From Flavobacteriales bacterium (GTDB lineage: Bacteria; Bacteroidota; Bacteroidia; Flavobacteriales_F; PHOS-HE28), in contig JADJXH010000003.1 in assembly GCA_016715895.1 (NCBI GenBank), positions 620,001 through 684,000 on the forward strand: a stretch of DNA of 64,000 nucleotides, written 5' to 3'. Shown piece by piece: positions 8,942 to 17,868 of the stretch. Numbering within the stretch: position 1 is the first letter of the stretch; each line of letters opens with the position of its first letter. A program made the position numbers and the translations under genes. A model generated the notes under the pieces. It made no database searches. It was given only the letters and a program-made list of their open reading frames with translations, and had not been told where the DNA came from.

Positions 8942-9490
8942 TCAGTGCACGCCCTGTTCGGGGTTGCGTCCGCGCACGGGGCGGAAATGGGCCTTCATGG
9001 CCTCCACATCAGCGTCCACATCGCCGGTGGGCCAGAAGGGCGCGGAGAACGAGACGCACTTGCGGCCGTAGTCCATCGCCGCCAGGATGATGGGCACCTT
9101 CGCCTTCACGGCGATGTGGTAGAAGCCGGTCTTCCAGGTGTCCACGCGCCTGCGGGTGCCCTCCGGCGTGATGGCGATCTTGAAGCCCGGTTCGGTGCGG
9201 AAGAGGTCGGCCACCTGGTCCACGAGCTGGTTCTTCTGGCCGCGGTCCACCGGATAGCCGCCCAACCAGCGGAACACCGCGCCGAAAGGCGGGCGGAACA
9301 GTTCGCGCTTGGCGAGGTACCGCACATCGCCCATGCGGGCGATGCTGCGGGTGAAGAGCCCGATGAGGAAGTCCCAATTGCTGGTGTGCGGCGCCACCAC
9401 CACGATGTAGCGGTCAAGGTCCCGGGGACGATGGTCCTCGATCCGCCAGCCCAGCAGGCGGAACATCAGGAGGGAGAACAGCCTGAACAT
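8942..9490 (-). CDS. 1-acylglycerol-3-phosphate O-acyltransferase-like (PlsC family)
   Basis: Predicted to transfer a fatty acyl group to a lysophospholipid or related acceptor at the inner membrane. The 182-residue protein begins with an amphipathic membrane-associated helix (MFRLFSLLMFRLLGW). It carries the HxxxxD catalytic motif HTSNWD, a GGYPVDR substrate block and the conserved TPEGTRR segment. It is shorter than classical PlsC (about 240 residues), as are other members of this subgroup. It begins 5 bases after the stop of the upstream gene, so the two are co-transcribed. Confidence 0.85.
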   Translation of the reverse strand: MFRLFSLLMFRLLGWRIEDHRPRDLDRYIVVVAPHTSNWDFLIGLFTRSIARMGDVRYLAKRELFRPPFGAVFRWLGGYPVDRGQKNQLVDQVADLFRTEPGFKIAITPEGTRRRVDTWKTGFYHIAVKAKVPIILAAMDYGRKCVSFSAPFWPTGDVDADVEAMKAHFRPVRGRNPEQGVH

Positions 9491-9494
9491 GCGG

Positions 9495-9872
9495 TCAAGT
9501 CTGGTGCAGCAACCACTCCACCGCACTCTCCTCCGAGCCGTGCACACTGGTGGGGTACGGATGGTGGATGTAGCGGTAGTACATGGAGGCGACCTTGTTG
9601 TTGAGGGTGGTGGTGGCCACGGTGGCCTCGGCCACGGTGCGGTCGGCCACCTGCGGTGCGTTGTCCGTGGTGGTCACCTCCAGCTCGAAGTCCACATCCT
9701 CGGCCAGCACGACCATCACCCGTCGGGGTGCGCCTTCGCAGAGCCGGCGACGCCCCTCCACCACCTCCTGTACTCCAGCGGCATCGGTGAGCAGACCGGG
9801 CTTGAAGCGGATCTCCAGGATGCCGTCCGCACGCACGCAGAGCACGGCCAGTCGCAGGTCCATCACGTCCAT
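9495..9872 (-). CDS. Hypothetical protein, STAS-like (DUF7793-like)
   Basis: A 125-residue soluble protein of mixed alpha/beta pattern with no signal peptide. The order of strands and helices (ILEIRFKPG, a helix around GVQEVVEGRRR, the strand RVMVVLAED, a C-terminal helix ESAVEWLLHQ) resembles the small STAS/SpoIIAA-like proteins frequent in Bacteroidota. This is a resemblance only. ATG codons at 9872 and 9863 are both possible; I use the longer. First gene of the minus-strand run that includes the acyltransferase. Confidence 0.6.
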   Translation of the reverse strand: MDVMDLRLAVLCVRADGILEIRFKPGLLTDAAGVQEVVEGRRRLCEGAPRRVMVVLAEDVDFELEVTTTDNAPQVADRTVAEATVATTTLNNKVASMYYRYIHHPYPTSVHGSEESAVEWLLHQT

Positions 9873-9940
9873 GGGCGGGCAAGGTATCAAAGGCCATGCT
9901 CGCAGGAACCCGGGCGCCCCGCCCGCCGTATGAGCGCCCC

Positions 9941-10498
9941 ATGGAGCAGATGGGCTACGCCGTGGTGGATGTGGAGACGACCCTGGGCGACCCGCTGCGG
10001 GGCCGGATCATGGAGCTGGCCCTGGTGCTGCCGGATGCCGACGGGCACGTCGCCTGGAGCGCCTTGGTGGACCCGGGCGTGCCCGTGCCGGCCTTCGCGC
10101 GGATGTTGACGGGCATCGCACCGGACGAGCTGCGCCACGCACCGCGGTTCCATCGGATCGTTCCCCGCCTGCTGCTGCTCACCGACACCCGGGTGATCGT
10201 GGCGCACAATGCGCGCTACGATATGGCGGCCTTGACGGCGGAATGCGGTCGGGCGGGCGTGGCGTTCGACCGGTCGACCTTGTGCACGGAGCGGCTCAGC
10301 CGCCAGCTGGTGCCGCGGCTCAGCCATCACAACCTGGGCAGCCTGTGCCGCCACTTCGGCATCCCCTTCACCGGTCGCCACCGCGCCTTGAACGATGCCC
10401 GCGCCACCGCCGCGTTGCTGGGGCGCTTTATCGATGGGTTCGGTTCGGAACGGGTGGCACGGGCCATCCACCATCCGGCCCGGGAGGCCAGGGCCTGA
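9941..10498 (+). CDS. 3'-5' exonuclease, DEDDh family (DNA polymerase III epsilon-like)
   Basis: A nuclease of 185 residues. The DEDDh residues are present: the first Asp and Glu in VVDVETT, an Asp in AHNARYDM, and the His and final Asp in HRALNDARAT. It could act in proofreading, repair or RNA degradation. Without polymerase or UvrC fusion partners the substrate cannot be told from sequence. The ATG at 9941 (or 9950) places the first catalytic strand at the N-terminus as in relatives. Confidence 0.88.
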   Translation: MEQMGYAVVDVETTLGDPLRGRIMELALVLPDADGHVAWSALVDPGVPVPAFARMLTGIAPDELRHAPRFHRIVPRLLLLTDTRVIVAHNARYDMAALTAECGRAGVAFDRSTLCTERLSRQLVPRLSHHNLGSLCRHFGIPFTGRHRALNDARATAALLGRFIDGFGSERVARAIHHPAREARA

Positions 10499-10508
10499 TC
10501 CGGGGCTT

Positions 10509-10790
10509 CTACGGAAGCACCGCGGCGGCGTACAACGCCCACAGCACCAACGACAGCGCAGCACCCAGGACCGCCAGGCGGACGGTGATGCGTGCATGGC
10601 GCTCGCCGGCCGGACCGAACCGGTGTGGCAGGCTCGCGGCCCGCGCACGCCCGCGAAGGGCCAGCACCAGCGCACACACGGCCATCAACAGGGCGGGCAC
10701 CACCAATTGCGCAAGCAGGGCCGCCGGCAGACTGAGCACCGCCAGCGACCGCGCCGTCCTTGACCAGGGCACTCGTTCCAGGTCGCTCAT
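10509..10790 (-). CDS. Small membrane protein of unknown function
   Basis: 93 residues with two predicted transmembrane helices (about 19-45 and 68-90) joined by a basic loop (RGRARAASLPHRFG). Its ATG overlaps the coaE stop codon by four bases (ATGA), so translation is probably coupled to coaE. I do not recognise the family. Confidence 0.55.
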   Translation of the reverse strand: MSDLERVPWSRTARSLAVLSLPAALLAQLVVPALLMAVCALVLALRGRARAASLPHRFGPAGERHARITVRLAVLGAALSLVLWALYAAAVLP

Positions 10791-11377
10791 GCGACAGACC
10801 GTTGCATCAGGCCGCAATGCACATCGAGCACCTGCGGGATCACCAGATGGTGATCATCGTTGAGGATCACAAACCCTGCGGCCGCCCTCATGTCCTCCTC
10901 GGTGTCCTGCGCGGCCATGCGATCGCGTACCGCCTGTTCGTCAGCACCGTCCCGCAGCATGGTGCGGAGCATCCGAAGGTCCGCGGGGGCGGTCACCAGC
11001 ACCAGGCCGTCCAGCGCACGGGCGCCACCGCTGCCCACCAGGATCGCCGACTCCATCAACACGTAAGGGGCATCCTGCTCGCCCGCCCACTGGGCGAAGG
11101 TGGCACGGACCGCAGGGTGCACGATGCCGTTCAACCGGCTGCGCGCGTTGACGTCGGAGAAGATCGCCCTTGCCAGGAACCCGCGATCCAAGGCTCCGGC
11201 CGGATAAGCGTCCGTACCGAACGCTTCGATCACCGCCTTCCTCACCGTGGGATCCTCCACGAGAAGGCGCTTGCCTGCGGCATCCGCATCGAACACAGGA
11301 ACACCCAGCACCGCGAACACGCGGCACACGGTGGATTTCCCACTTCCGATGCCGCCGGTGATGCCGATCCTCCGCAT
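10787..11377 (-). CDS. coaE: Dephospho-CoA kinase
   Basis: Phosphorylates dephospho-CoA with ATP in the last step of coenzyme A synthesis. 196 residues, the usual length. It has a P-loop GGIGSGKST near the N-terminus, the conserved FDADAAGKRLL substrate segment and VLMESAIL in the CoA-binding core. Two other steps of the pathway, in coaBC, lie elsewhere in the window at 39280-40485. Confidence 0.95.
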   Translation of the reverse strand: MRRIGITGGIGSGKSTVCRVFAVLGVPVFDADAAGKRLLVEDPTVRKAVIEAFGTDAYPAGALDRGFLARAIFSDVNARSRLNGIVHPAVRATFAQWAGEQDAPYVLMESAILVGSGGARALDGLVLVTAPADLRMLRTMLRDGADEQAVRDRMAAQDTEEDMRAAAGFVILNDDHHLVIPQVLDVHCGLMQRSVA

Positions 11378-11427
11378 GGGCTCAACGGTCGTTGCGCGAA
11401 CGCCACATCCTCATGGGTGCCCCTGCG

Positions 11428-11467
11428 CCCATGTGGTCATGCGCCCATGCGCACAGGTGCCCACATG
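11428..11467. repeat. CCCATG/CACATG-rich intergenic repeat
   Basis: In the 148-base gap between coaE and yajC a stretch is built of CCCATG, GCGCCCATG and CCCACATG units. It resembles, in reverse orientation and diverged, the 25-base repeat found twice at 38273-38358. No gene is visible in this gap. Confidence 0.5.
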
Positions 11468-11525
11468 TCCGAGCCTGGTTCCGTTCGGGTGGCAGGTTCG
11501 CATCCGGCGGGGTCGCATGGATGGA

Positions 11526-11858
11526 TCAGCTGGCCTTCACGGCCTCTTCGTTCAGCTGCTGCGAGCTGTCCAGGGCGAGGGCGCTCTTCTCGAAGCGGAT
11601 CTTCACGTTGGCGTCCACCTCCAGCAGCACGGTCTTGTCGTTCACTTCGGCCACCTTGCCGTGCACACCGCCGATGGTGACCACCTTCATGCCCTTCTGG
11701 ATGGACTCGCGGAACTTGCGGGCATCCTTGGCCTTCTTCTGCTGCGGGCGGATCATGAAGAAGTAGAAGACGACCATGAGCAGGCCCATCATGATCCAGA
11801 AACTGTACGGGCTTTGCTGGCCGGCGGCCTGCAGGGGGAAGGAGAGCGGGAACATCAT
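11526..11858 (-). CDS. yajC: Preprotein translocase subunit YajC
   Basis: Accessory subunit of the SecDF-YajC complex in the inner membrane. 110 residues: a short N-terminal stretch, one transmembrane helix (about 20-38, WIMMGLLMVVFYFFMIRPQ) and the cytoplasmic domain with the family motif GMKVVTIGGVHGKV. The tail is acidic. It lies 14 bases after the DUF1573 gene in the nusB cluster. Confidence 0.95.
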   Translation of the reverse strand: MMFPLSFPLQAAGQQSPYSFWIMMGLLMVVFYFFMIRPQQKKAKDARKFRESIQKGMKVVTIGGVHGKVAEVNDKTVLLEVDANVKIRFEKSALALDSSQQLNEEAVKAS

Positions 11859-11872
11859 GCGGTTGGTCGGGT

Positions 11873-12397
11873 TCAGGGGTTGGAGAGCGGAGTGAGCACT
11901 TCGCCCTTGATGGTGAGGATGGTGGTGGGCGGACGCGTGTTGGCGACGACCGAGACGGTCTTCTCCTGGATGCCTTCCCGCCCTTCACTGTCGAAGGAAA
12001 CGGTGATGGCGCCGGTGCCGCCGGGTGAGATGGGCTGCCGGGGCCAGTCCTTGCCCACGGTGCACCCACAGCTGCCGCGCACATCGGCGATCACCAGATC
12101 GCCCTCGCCGGTGTTGCGGAACCGGAAGCGGCGTTCCACCACGGTGCCCTGCGAAATGCGGCCCATGTGGATCAGGGTGCTGTCGAAGGTCATCACCGGC
12201 AGCTCACCGGAGGCGTCGGTGTAGCCGGAGGCCCGGCCGTCGAGGGCCGTGGGGTCCACATCGTCCGAAGCGTGCTCGCTGTGATCGGTGATCCGGCAAG
12301 CGCCGAGGAGAAGAACGAGAAGGACAAGGGCTGCGGAACGCACCGGCCGCAAGGGGTTCGTGCAGAATCGGAAGGTGGCGGTCGGATGCACCATCAT
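11873..12397 (-). CDS. DUF1573 lipoprotein
   Basis: A 174-residue exported lipoprotein (lipobox LGAC). Its DUF1573 domain has the conserved opening MTFDSTLIHMGRISQG and the Cys motif RGSCGCTVG, an Ig-like fold widespread in Bacteroidota. Function not established. A GTG at 12403 would add two residues. nusB ends 8 bases upstream. The order nusB, DUF1573, yajC, coaE is a familiar arrangement in this phylum. Confidence 0.9.
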   Translation of the reverse strand: MMVHPTATFRFCTNPLRPVRSAALVLLVLLLGACRITDHSEHASDDVDPTALDGRASGYTDASGELPVMTFDSTLIHMGRISQGTVVERRFRFRNTGEGDLVIADVRGSCGCTVGKDWPRQPISPGGTGAITVSFDSEGREGIQEKTVSVVANTRPPTTILTIKGEVLTPLSNP

Positions 12398-12405
12398 GGT
12401 CACGT

Positions 12406-13356
12406 TCAGCCCTCCAGCAACCCGCGGCCCACCTTGCGGATGGCGCCCTGCTCCTTGAGCTCCTGGAACAGTTTGTCGAGGATGCCGTTGATGAAGTTCT
12501 TGCTCTTGGGGGTGCTGTAGGCCTTGGCCACCTCGATGTACTCATTGAGGGTCACCTTCACGGGGATGTCCTCGAAGGTGCGGGCCTCGGTGAGGGCCAT
12601 GCGCATGAGGATCATGTCACTGAGGGCGATGCGGTCAGCCTCCCAGTTGGCGGCCTTCTCGGCGATGAGGCGACCGTGCTCATCGCCCTGCTCGATGCTC
12701 TTCCGGAAGAGGGTGCTGACGAAATGCTGTTCAGCGGACGGAGCGGCCAGCACGTCCACCACGGCCGGGTCGAACGCGGCCGGAGCGCGAAGGCCTTCGA
12801 GCACGCGCTTCACCAGCGCGCAGGCCAGGTCGAGGTCCTCGAGCCAGTAGATGCTGCGCGCCTCGAAATGGTCGTGCAGTTCCTCCGCGTTGGCGACAAG
12901 CTCGACGAACAGATGGAGCAGGAACTGCTGCTCGCTGCGCAGGTCGTCGGCCGGGGTGGCGACGAAGGCCTTGTAGCGCTCATCCTGATCCATCTGTTTG
13001 AGGATCCGCTGGAACAGGTCGCCCTGCCCCATCCACCCCACCTTTCGTTTGCCGGCCTCGGCCTCCAGCACGGACGAGCCGGCGATGGCGTTCAGCAGGG
13101 TACCGTCCACGAAACGCCGGTTGGGGTTGAGGTCCTCGGCGGTGGGCAGGCGCTTCAACCGTCGTTCCTCGATGCGGAGCTCGCTGGTGCGGCGCAGCTC
13201 GCCGAAGGTGAGCAACAGCGACACGAACAGGTCGAAGGTGCGTTCGATGCTCAGGAACAGCTCCTTCTCGATGCGCGCGGCGCTGGAGGAATCGCTCTGC
13301 CAGTAGGCATAGAGCGACTGGTAGACCTTGATGCGCAGGTAGCGCCGGTTGAGCAT
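12406..13356 (-). CDS. nusB: Transcription antitermination factor NusB, long Bacteroidota form
   Basis: RNA-binding factor of the antitermination complex needed for rRNA operon transcription. The C-terminal third (about 200-310) is the NusB fold with DRIALSDMILMRMALTE, VTLNEYIEVAKAYSTPKSKNFINGIL and a final helix. The N-terminal two-thirds extend the protein to 316 residues, as is usual in Bacteroidota; proteobacterial NusB is about 140. First gene of the minus-strand nusB-DUF1573-yajC run. Confidence 0.93.
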   Translation of the reverse strand: MLNRRYLRIKVYQSLYAYWQSDSSSAARIEKELFLSIERTFDLFVSLLLTFGELRRTSELRIEERRLKRLPTAEDLNPNRRFVDGTLLNAIAGSSVLEAEAGKRKVGWMGQGDLFQRILKQMDQDERYKAFVATPADDLRSEQQFLLHLFVELVANAEELHDHFEARSIYWLEDLDLACALVKRVLEGLRAPAAFDPAVVDVLAAPSAEQHFVSTLFRKSIEQGDEHGRLIAEKAANWEADRIALSDMILMRMALTEARTFEDIPVKVTLNEYIEVAKAYSTPKSKNFINGILDKLFQELKEQGAIRKVGRGLLEG

Positions 13357-13389
13357 GCGGGCGGGTGGGCTGTTGCGGGCGACGGACGT

Positions 13390-14490
13390 TCAGAAGCGCA
13401 GTCCGGCCTGCCGGATGCTGCGGACGCGCTGTTCGGCGGCCTGGTTGGCGGCCAGATAGGTGGGGATGCCTTCGTCGGCGCTGCGCTTGAAGATGGCCAG
13501 GGCGGTGCTGTAGATGGCTTCGGTCTGCATCAATGCCGCCTTGCGGTCATAGCCCTTCCGCTCCCAGGCGCAGTTGATGATGCCTCCCGCATTGATCAGG
13601 AAATCCGGCGCGTACAGGATGCCGCGCTTCATCACCTCCGGGCCGTGCACGCTCTCGTTCGCGAGCTGGTTGTTGGCGGCCCCGGCGATGACACTGCACT
13701 TGAGCCTGGGCAGCGTGTCATCGTTCACCGTGGCGCCCAGCGCACAGGGTGAATAGATGTCCATGTCCAGGTCGTAGATCTCCGTGGGTTTCACCAGGGT
13801 GATGGCGGGCAGTTCGGCCTTGATGGCCGCCAGTTTCTCCTCATGGATGTCCGTGAGGAACACCTGCGCCCCGGCCTTCACCAGGTGGGTGGCCAGGTGG
13901 CGGCCCACGTTGCCCGCGCCCTGGATGGCCACCTTGCGGCCGCTGAGGTTCTCGCTGCCGTAGGCGGTCTTCGCCGCGGCCTTCATGCCGCAGAACACGC
14001 CGTAGGCGGTGACCGGGCTGGGATCTCCACTGCCACCGATCTCCTCGGGCAGGCCGGCCACATGCGGGGTCTCCTTGCGGATGTTCACCATCTCGGCGGT
14101 GCTCATGCCCACATCCTCGGCGGTGATGTAGCGGCCGTTGAGGCTGTGCACGAAGCGGCCGAAGCGGCGGAACATGGCCTCGGTCTTGTCCACGCGGGCG
14201 TCGCCGATGATGACGGCCTTGCCGCCGCCCAGGTCGAGCCCGGCGAGGGCGCTCTTGTACGTCATGCCCCGGCTCAGGCGCAGCACATCGCTGACGGCCT
14301 CGGCCTCGCTGGTGTAGGGCCACATGCGGGTGCCGCCCAGCGCAGGCCCCAGGGTGGTGTCGTGGATGGCGATGATGGCCCGCAGACCGGTGGGGCGATC
14401 GAAGCAGAACAGCACTTCCTCGTGATCGTGCTGCTCCATGCGGCCGATGATGGCGGCGGCCTCGGTGGCCTTGGCGGTGGTGGTGGCCAT
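13390..14490 (-). CDS. Leucine dehydrogenase-like Glu/Leu/Phe/Val dehydrogenase
   Basis: Oxidative deamination of a branched-chain amino acid with NAD+. The 366 residues match leucine dehydrogenases. Markers are GPALGGTRMWPY (substrate binding), the catalytic Lys in DLGGGKAVIIGD and the NAD-binding glycine motif AIQGAGNVGRHLA. It also has CALGATVNDDTL and IAGAANNQL, which are typical of this subgroup and not of glutamate dehydrogenase. The ATG at 14490 gives the family N-terminus; an upstream start would add 13 poorly supported residues. Confidence 0.9.
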   Translation of the reverse strand: MATTTAKATEAAAIIGRMEQHDHEEVLFCFDRPTGLRAIIAIHDTTLGPALGGTRMWPYTSEAEAVSDVLRLSRGMTYKSALAGLDLGGGKAVIIGDARVDKTEAMFRRFGRFVHSLNGRYITAEDVGMSTAEMVNIRKETPHVAGLPEEIGGSGDPSPVTAYGVFCGMKAAAKTAYGSENLSGRKVAIQGAGNVGRHLATHLVKAGAQVFLTDIHEEKLAAIKAELPAITLVKPTEIYDLDMDIYSPCALGATVNDDTLPRLKCSVIAGAANNQLANESVHGPEVMKRGILYAPDFLINAGGIINCAWERKGYDRKAALMQTEAIYSTALAIFKRSADEGIPTYLAANQAAEQRVRSIRQAGLRF

Positions 14491-14539
14491 GGATGTGCGT
14501 GCTTGCGGGTGAGGGACCACCGGAGGCATGCGGTGCGGC

Positions 14540-14547
14540 TACCTTTG
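14540..14547 (+). promoter_or_regulatory. -7 element (TACCTTTG) of the ABC exporter
   Basis: An exact TAnnTTTG match 51 bases before the exporter ATG. No clear -33 TTG at the usual distance. Confidence 0.5.
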
Positions 14548-14598
14548 ACGGGCCGGTCCTCTGGGGCGGCGCAAAACTAGCACGTTCGCCGGTCACCC

Positions 14599-16476
14599 AT
14601 GCGCCCGCTCCTCGCGCTGAACCCCTACTTCCGACGCTATCGGGGCCGGTTGCTGCTCGGCTTCCTGTTCATCGTGCTCAGCAACCTGTTCGCGGTGTAC
14701 AGCCCGCAGGTGGTGCGCGAGGCGGTGGACCTCATCGCTGCCGGGATCGCCCAGGCCGACCGGCCTGCCGGGGAACGGGCCCTCAGCGTGCCGGCCACCC
14801 TGCAGCTCTGGGTGGGCTGGACCGGCCTCGACCTGCCCGGCATGCTGGACGACCTCGCCGACCGCGACATGATCGCCGCCACCGTGACCCGGTGCGCCCT
14901 CCTGCTCGCCGCGCTCTACCTGGTGTTCGCCCTGCTGAAAGGCCTGTTCATGTTCTTCATGCGGCAGACCATCATCGTGATGAGCCGCCTGATCGAGTAC
15001 GACCTGAAGAACGTGATCTTCGATCACTACCAGTCGCTTGACCGCGCGTTCTACAAACGCCACAGCACCGGCGACCTCATGAACCGCATCAGCGAGGACG
15101 TGGGCAAGGTGCGCATGTACCTGGGCCCGGCGGTGATGTACACGGTGAACCTGGTGGTGCTCTTCATCATGTGCATCGGATTCATGCTTTCGGTGAACCC
15201 CACCTTGACGTTGTGGACCCTGCTGCCCCTGCCGCTGATGAGCCTGGTGATCTACCGCGTCAGCGACCTCATCAACCGCCGCAGCCTCGATGTGCAACGA
15301 CAGCAGAGCGTGCTGAGCACCCTGGCCCAGGAGTCCTTCAGCGGCATCCGGGTGCTCAAGGCCTATTCCCGCGAGGACCATGCGGCGGACAGGTTCCGGG
15401 CGAGCAGCGCCCGCTACCGCACCCTCAGCCTGGCCCAGGCCCGCGTGGATGCCCTGTTCATGCCGGCCATCGGACTGCTCATCGGCATCAGCTCCGTCCT
15501 CACGGTCTTCATCGGCGGCCGCATGCTCATCGCCGGCGATCCCACGGTGACCGTGGGGAACATCGCGGAGTTCATCATCTACGTGAACATGCTCACCTGG
15601 CCTTTCGCCTCGGTGGGGTGGGTGGTGTCGTTGGTGCAGCAGGCGTCGGCCAGCATGGAGCGCATCAACGAGTTCCTGGACGCGCGCCCCAACGTGCGGC
15701 CCGGTCATCGGGTGCCGGCCGACCTGAAGGGCGACCTGCGGTTCGAGCGCGTGAGCTTCACCTACCCCGACACGGGCATCGAGGCGCTGCGCGAGGTGAG
15801 CTTCCATGTGCCTCCCGGCGGCACGCTGGCCATCGTGGGCCACACCGGATCGGGCAAGAGCACCGTGGCCGACCTGCTGGTGCGGCACTACGACCCCACG
15901 GCGGGCGCCGTGATGATCGACGATGTACCGCTGCCGGAGTACGACCTCGCCGGGCTGCGCCGCCACATCGGGCATGTGCCGCAGGACGTGTTCCTGTTCA
16001 GCGAGCGCATCGCGGACAACATCGCCTTCGGGGCCGACGGCGCGGATGAGGCGCTCATCACCACGGCCGCGCGGCAGGCCCAGGTGCACGAGAACATCAC
16101 GGGCTTCCCGAAGGGGTACGACACCTTGCTGGGCGAGCGCGGCGTGACGCTGAGCGGTGGCCAGAAGCAGCGGGTGAGCATCGCCAGGGCCCTGGCCACG
16201 CGGCCCCGCATCCTGATCCTGGACGACCCGTTGAGCGCCGTGGACACCGCCACGGAGGCGGCCTTCCTGCGCGACCTCCGCGCGCAACGCGACGCCGGTC
16301 GCACCACGGTCCTGATCAGCCACCGCATCAGCGCCGTGCAGGATGCGGACCACATCCTGGTGCTCGACCACGGCCGGGTGACCGAGGAGGGCGACCACGC
16401 GACCCTGCTGGCGAAGGGCGGCATCTATGCCCGCCTGCATCAGGAGCAGCTGCTGGAGGAGGCGCGCGAGGCGTGA
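14599..16476 (+). CDS. ABC exporter, fused membrane and ATPase domains
   Basis: A half-transporter of 625 residues that would work as a homodimer in the inner membrane, moving lipids, drugs or peptides outward. It has six transmembrane helices in the first 340 residues and a conserved intracellular coupling segment (RHSTGDLMNRISEDVGKVR). The nucleotide-binding domain has Walker A GHTGSGKST, signature LSGGQKQR, Walker B ILILDDPLSAVD and the switch His in ISHRIS. The substrate cannot be told from sequence. It stands alone between divergent and downstream single genes. Confidence 0.93.
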   Translation: MRPLLALNPYFRRYRGRLLLGFLFIVLSNLFAVYSPQVVREAVDLIAAGIAQADRPAGERALSVPATLQLWVGWTGLDLPGMLDDLADRDMIAATVTRCALLLAALYLVFALLKGLFMFFMRQTIIVMSRLIEYDLKNVIFDHYQSLDRAFYKRHSTGDLMNRISEDVGKVRMYLGPAVMYTVNLVVLFIMCIGFMLSVNPTLTLWTLLPLPLMSLVIYRVSDLINRRSLDVQRQQSVLSTLAQESFSGIRVLKAYSREDHAADRFRASSARYRTLSLAQARVDALFMPAIGLLIGISSVLTVFIGGRMLIAGDPTVTVGNIAEFIIYVNMLTWPFASVGWVVSLVQQASASMERINEFLDARPNVRPGHRVPADLKGDLRFERVSFTYPDTGIEALREVSFHVPPGGTLAIVGHTGSGKSTVADLLVRHYDPTAGAVMIDDVPLPEYDLAGLRRHIGHVPQDVFLFSERIADNIAFGADGADEALITTAARQAQVHENITGFPKGYDTLLGERGVTLSGGQKQRVSIARALATRPRILILDDPLSAVDTATEAAFLRDLRAQRDAGRTTVLISHRISAVQDADHILVLDHGRVTEEGDHATLLAKGGIYARLHQEQLLEEAREA

Positions 16477-16485
16477 GGCGCCCCC

Positions 16486-16515
16486 TTGCCCGGTACGGAT
16501 GTCCTTCTATCTTTG
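16486..16515 (+). promoter_or_regulatory. Bacteroidota promoter TTG-N19-TATCTTTG
   Basis: TTG at 16486-16488 and TATCTTTG at 16508-16515 are separated by 19 bases, the standard spacing of the Bacteroidota housekeeping promoter. The DUF3276 ATG is 23 bases downstream. The best complete promoter in the window. Confidence 0.75.
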
Positions 16516-16538
16516 GTTGACCGAAACCGGACCCAGCG

Positions 16539-16901
16539 ATGGCGGACGACCGTGAGGATGTGTACTCCAAGGCCGTGAGGGCCGGCAAGCGCACGTATTT
16601 CTTCGATGTGAAGAGCACCCGCGGCCGCGATCTCTTCCTCACCATCACCGAGAGCAAGAAGCACAGCAACCCGGACGGCACGGCGACCTACGAGAAGCAC
16701 AAGATCTTCCTGTACAAGGAGGACTTCGACAAGTTCCTCGATGGCCTGCACGACGCCTTCGACGAGATCGACCGGCTGCGGGCCACGGGCCAGTACCAGG
16801 CCGACCAACCGCCGCGTGACCCCGAGGCCACGCCGCCGGCGGAAGGCGGCGACCGGTTCACGGACGTGGACTTCGACGACCTGGAGCGGAAGGACGGCTG
16901 A
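16539..16901 (+). CDS. DUF3276/PUR-alpha-like nucleic-acid-binding protein
   Basis: A 120-residue protein of the bacterial PUR family, single-domain proteins that bind single-stranded nucleic acid in characterised members. The PUR repeat spans about residues 8-75 (VYSKAVRAGKRTYFFDVKST, then the acidic-hydrophobic FLYKEDFDKFLDGL). The last 40 residues are acidic and probably disordered. It has its own strong promoter and no operon partner. Confidence 0.88.
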   Translation: MADDREDVYSKAVRAGKRTYFFDVKSTRGRDLFLTITESKKHSNPDGTATYEKHKIFLYKEDFDKFLDGLHDAFDEIDRLRATGQYQADQPPRDPEATPPAEGGDRFTDVDFDDLERKDG

Positions 16902-17052
16902 AGGGCACGCCCCGCCACGCCGACAGCAGGTTGTTCAAAAATCGCCTTGTTATCAACACCGACGGGGGCCCTCCCCTGCCCTTCTTTGCGCCGGCCATAA
17001 CCGTTGACCCAACGCTTTCTTGAAGGGCACTGAACCAGGCCGACCGACAGCC

Positions 17053-17868
17053 ATGTCCAAGATCATCGCCATCGTGAACCAGAAAGGCGGCGTGGGCAAG
17101 ACCACCACCGCCATCAACCTGGCCGCCTGCTTCGGGGTGCTGGAGCGCCGCACCCTGCTGGTGGACGCCGACCCGCAGGCCAACGCCACCAGCGGCGTGG
17201 GCTTCGACCCGCGCAACGTGAAGGCCAGCATCTACGAGTGCATCATCAACGGCACGCCCGCCAGCGAGGTGGTGCTGGGCACCGACAACCCGAACCTCGA
17301 CCTGCTGCCGGGCCACATCGACCTGGTGGGCGCCGAGATCGAAATGATCGACATGAGCGAGCGGGAGCGCCAGATGAAGAAGGTGCTCGACCCGCTGCGC
17401 GACCAGTACGACCTGATCATCATCGACTGCAGCCCCAGCCTGGGCCTGGTGACCGTGAACGCGCTGACCGCGGCGGACAGCGTGATCGTGCCGGTACAGT
17501 GCGAGTATTTCGCGCTGGAAGGCCTTGGCAAGCTGCTGAACACCATCAAGATCGTGCAGCAGCGCCTGAACCCGGAGCTCGTGATCGAAGGCATGCTGCT
17601 GACCATGTACGACAGCCGCCTGCGGCTGGCCAACCAGGTGGTGGAGGAAGTGAAGACACACTTCCAGCAGCTGGTGTTCGACACGGTGGTGCACCGCAAC
17701 GTGGCCCTGGGTGAAGCGCCCAGCCATGGACAGACCATCATCATGCACGACGCGAGCAGCAAGGGCGCGGTGAACTACCTGAACCTGGCGCGCGAGATCC
17801 TGCAGAAGAACGACATGACACGCATCCCCGGTTCGGAGCGCGTGATCGCCATCCCCGAGGAGCAATGA
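17053..17868 (+). CDS. parA: Chromosome partitioning ATPase ParA
   Basis: A MinD/ParA ATPase of 271 residues that drives segregation of the replication origin region with ParB. Visible are the deviant Walker A KGGVGKTTT at the N-terminus, DADPQANATS and IIIDCSPSLG. There is no N-terminal helix-turn-helix, as in chromosomal ParA (Soj). Its stop overlaps the parB ATG (ATGA). The preceding 151 bases contain no gene and one imperfect DnaA-box-like sequence. Confidence 0.95.
   Translation: MSKIIAIVNQKGGVGKTTTAINLAACFGVLERRTLLVDADPQANATSGVGFDPRNVKASIYECIINGTPASEVVLGTDNPNLDLLPGHIDLVGAEIEMIDMSERERQMKKVLDPLRDQYDLIIIDCSPSLGLVTVNALTAADSVIVPVQCEYFALEGLGKLLNTIKIVQQRLNPELVIEGMLLTMYDSRLRLANQVVEEVKTHFQQLVFDTVVHRNVALGEAPSHGQTIIMHDASSKGAVNYLNLAREILQKNDMTRIPGSERVIAIPEEQ

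Noticed and set aside
11378..11525. Small protein or RNA in the gap between coaE and yajC
   Set aside because: No frame with a plausible start and no RNA fold that I recognise; only the CCCATG-type repeat.
14593..16440. Minus-strand frame of 615 codons opposite the ABC exporter
   Set aside because: His/Gln/Ala-rich antisense shadow; the plus strand has full Walker and signature motifs.
16950..16958. TTATCAACA, similar to a DnaA box, upstream of parA
   Set aside because: A single site with one mismatch and no AT-rich unwinding region or cluster; no evidence for an origin.
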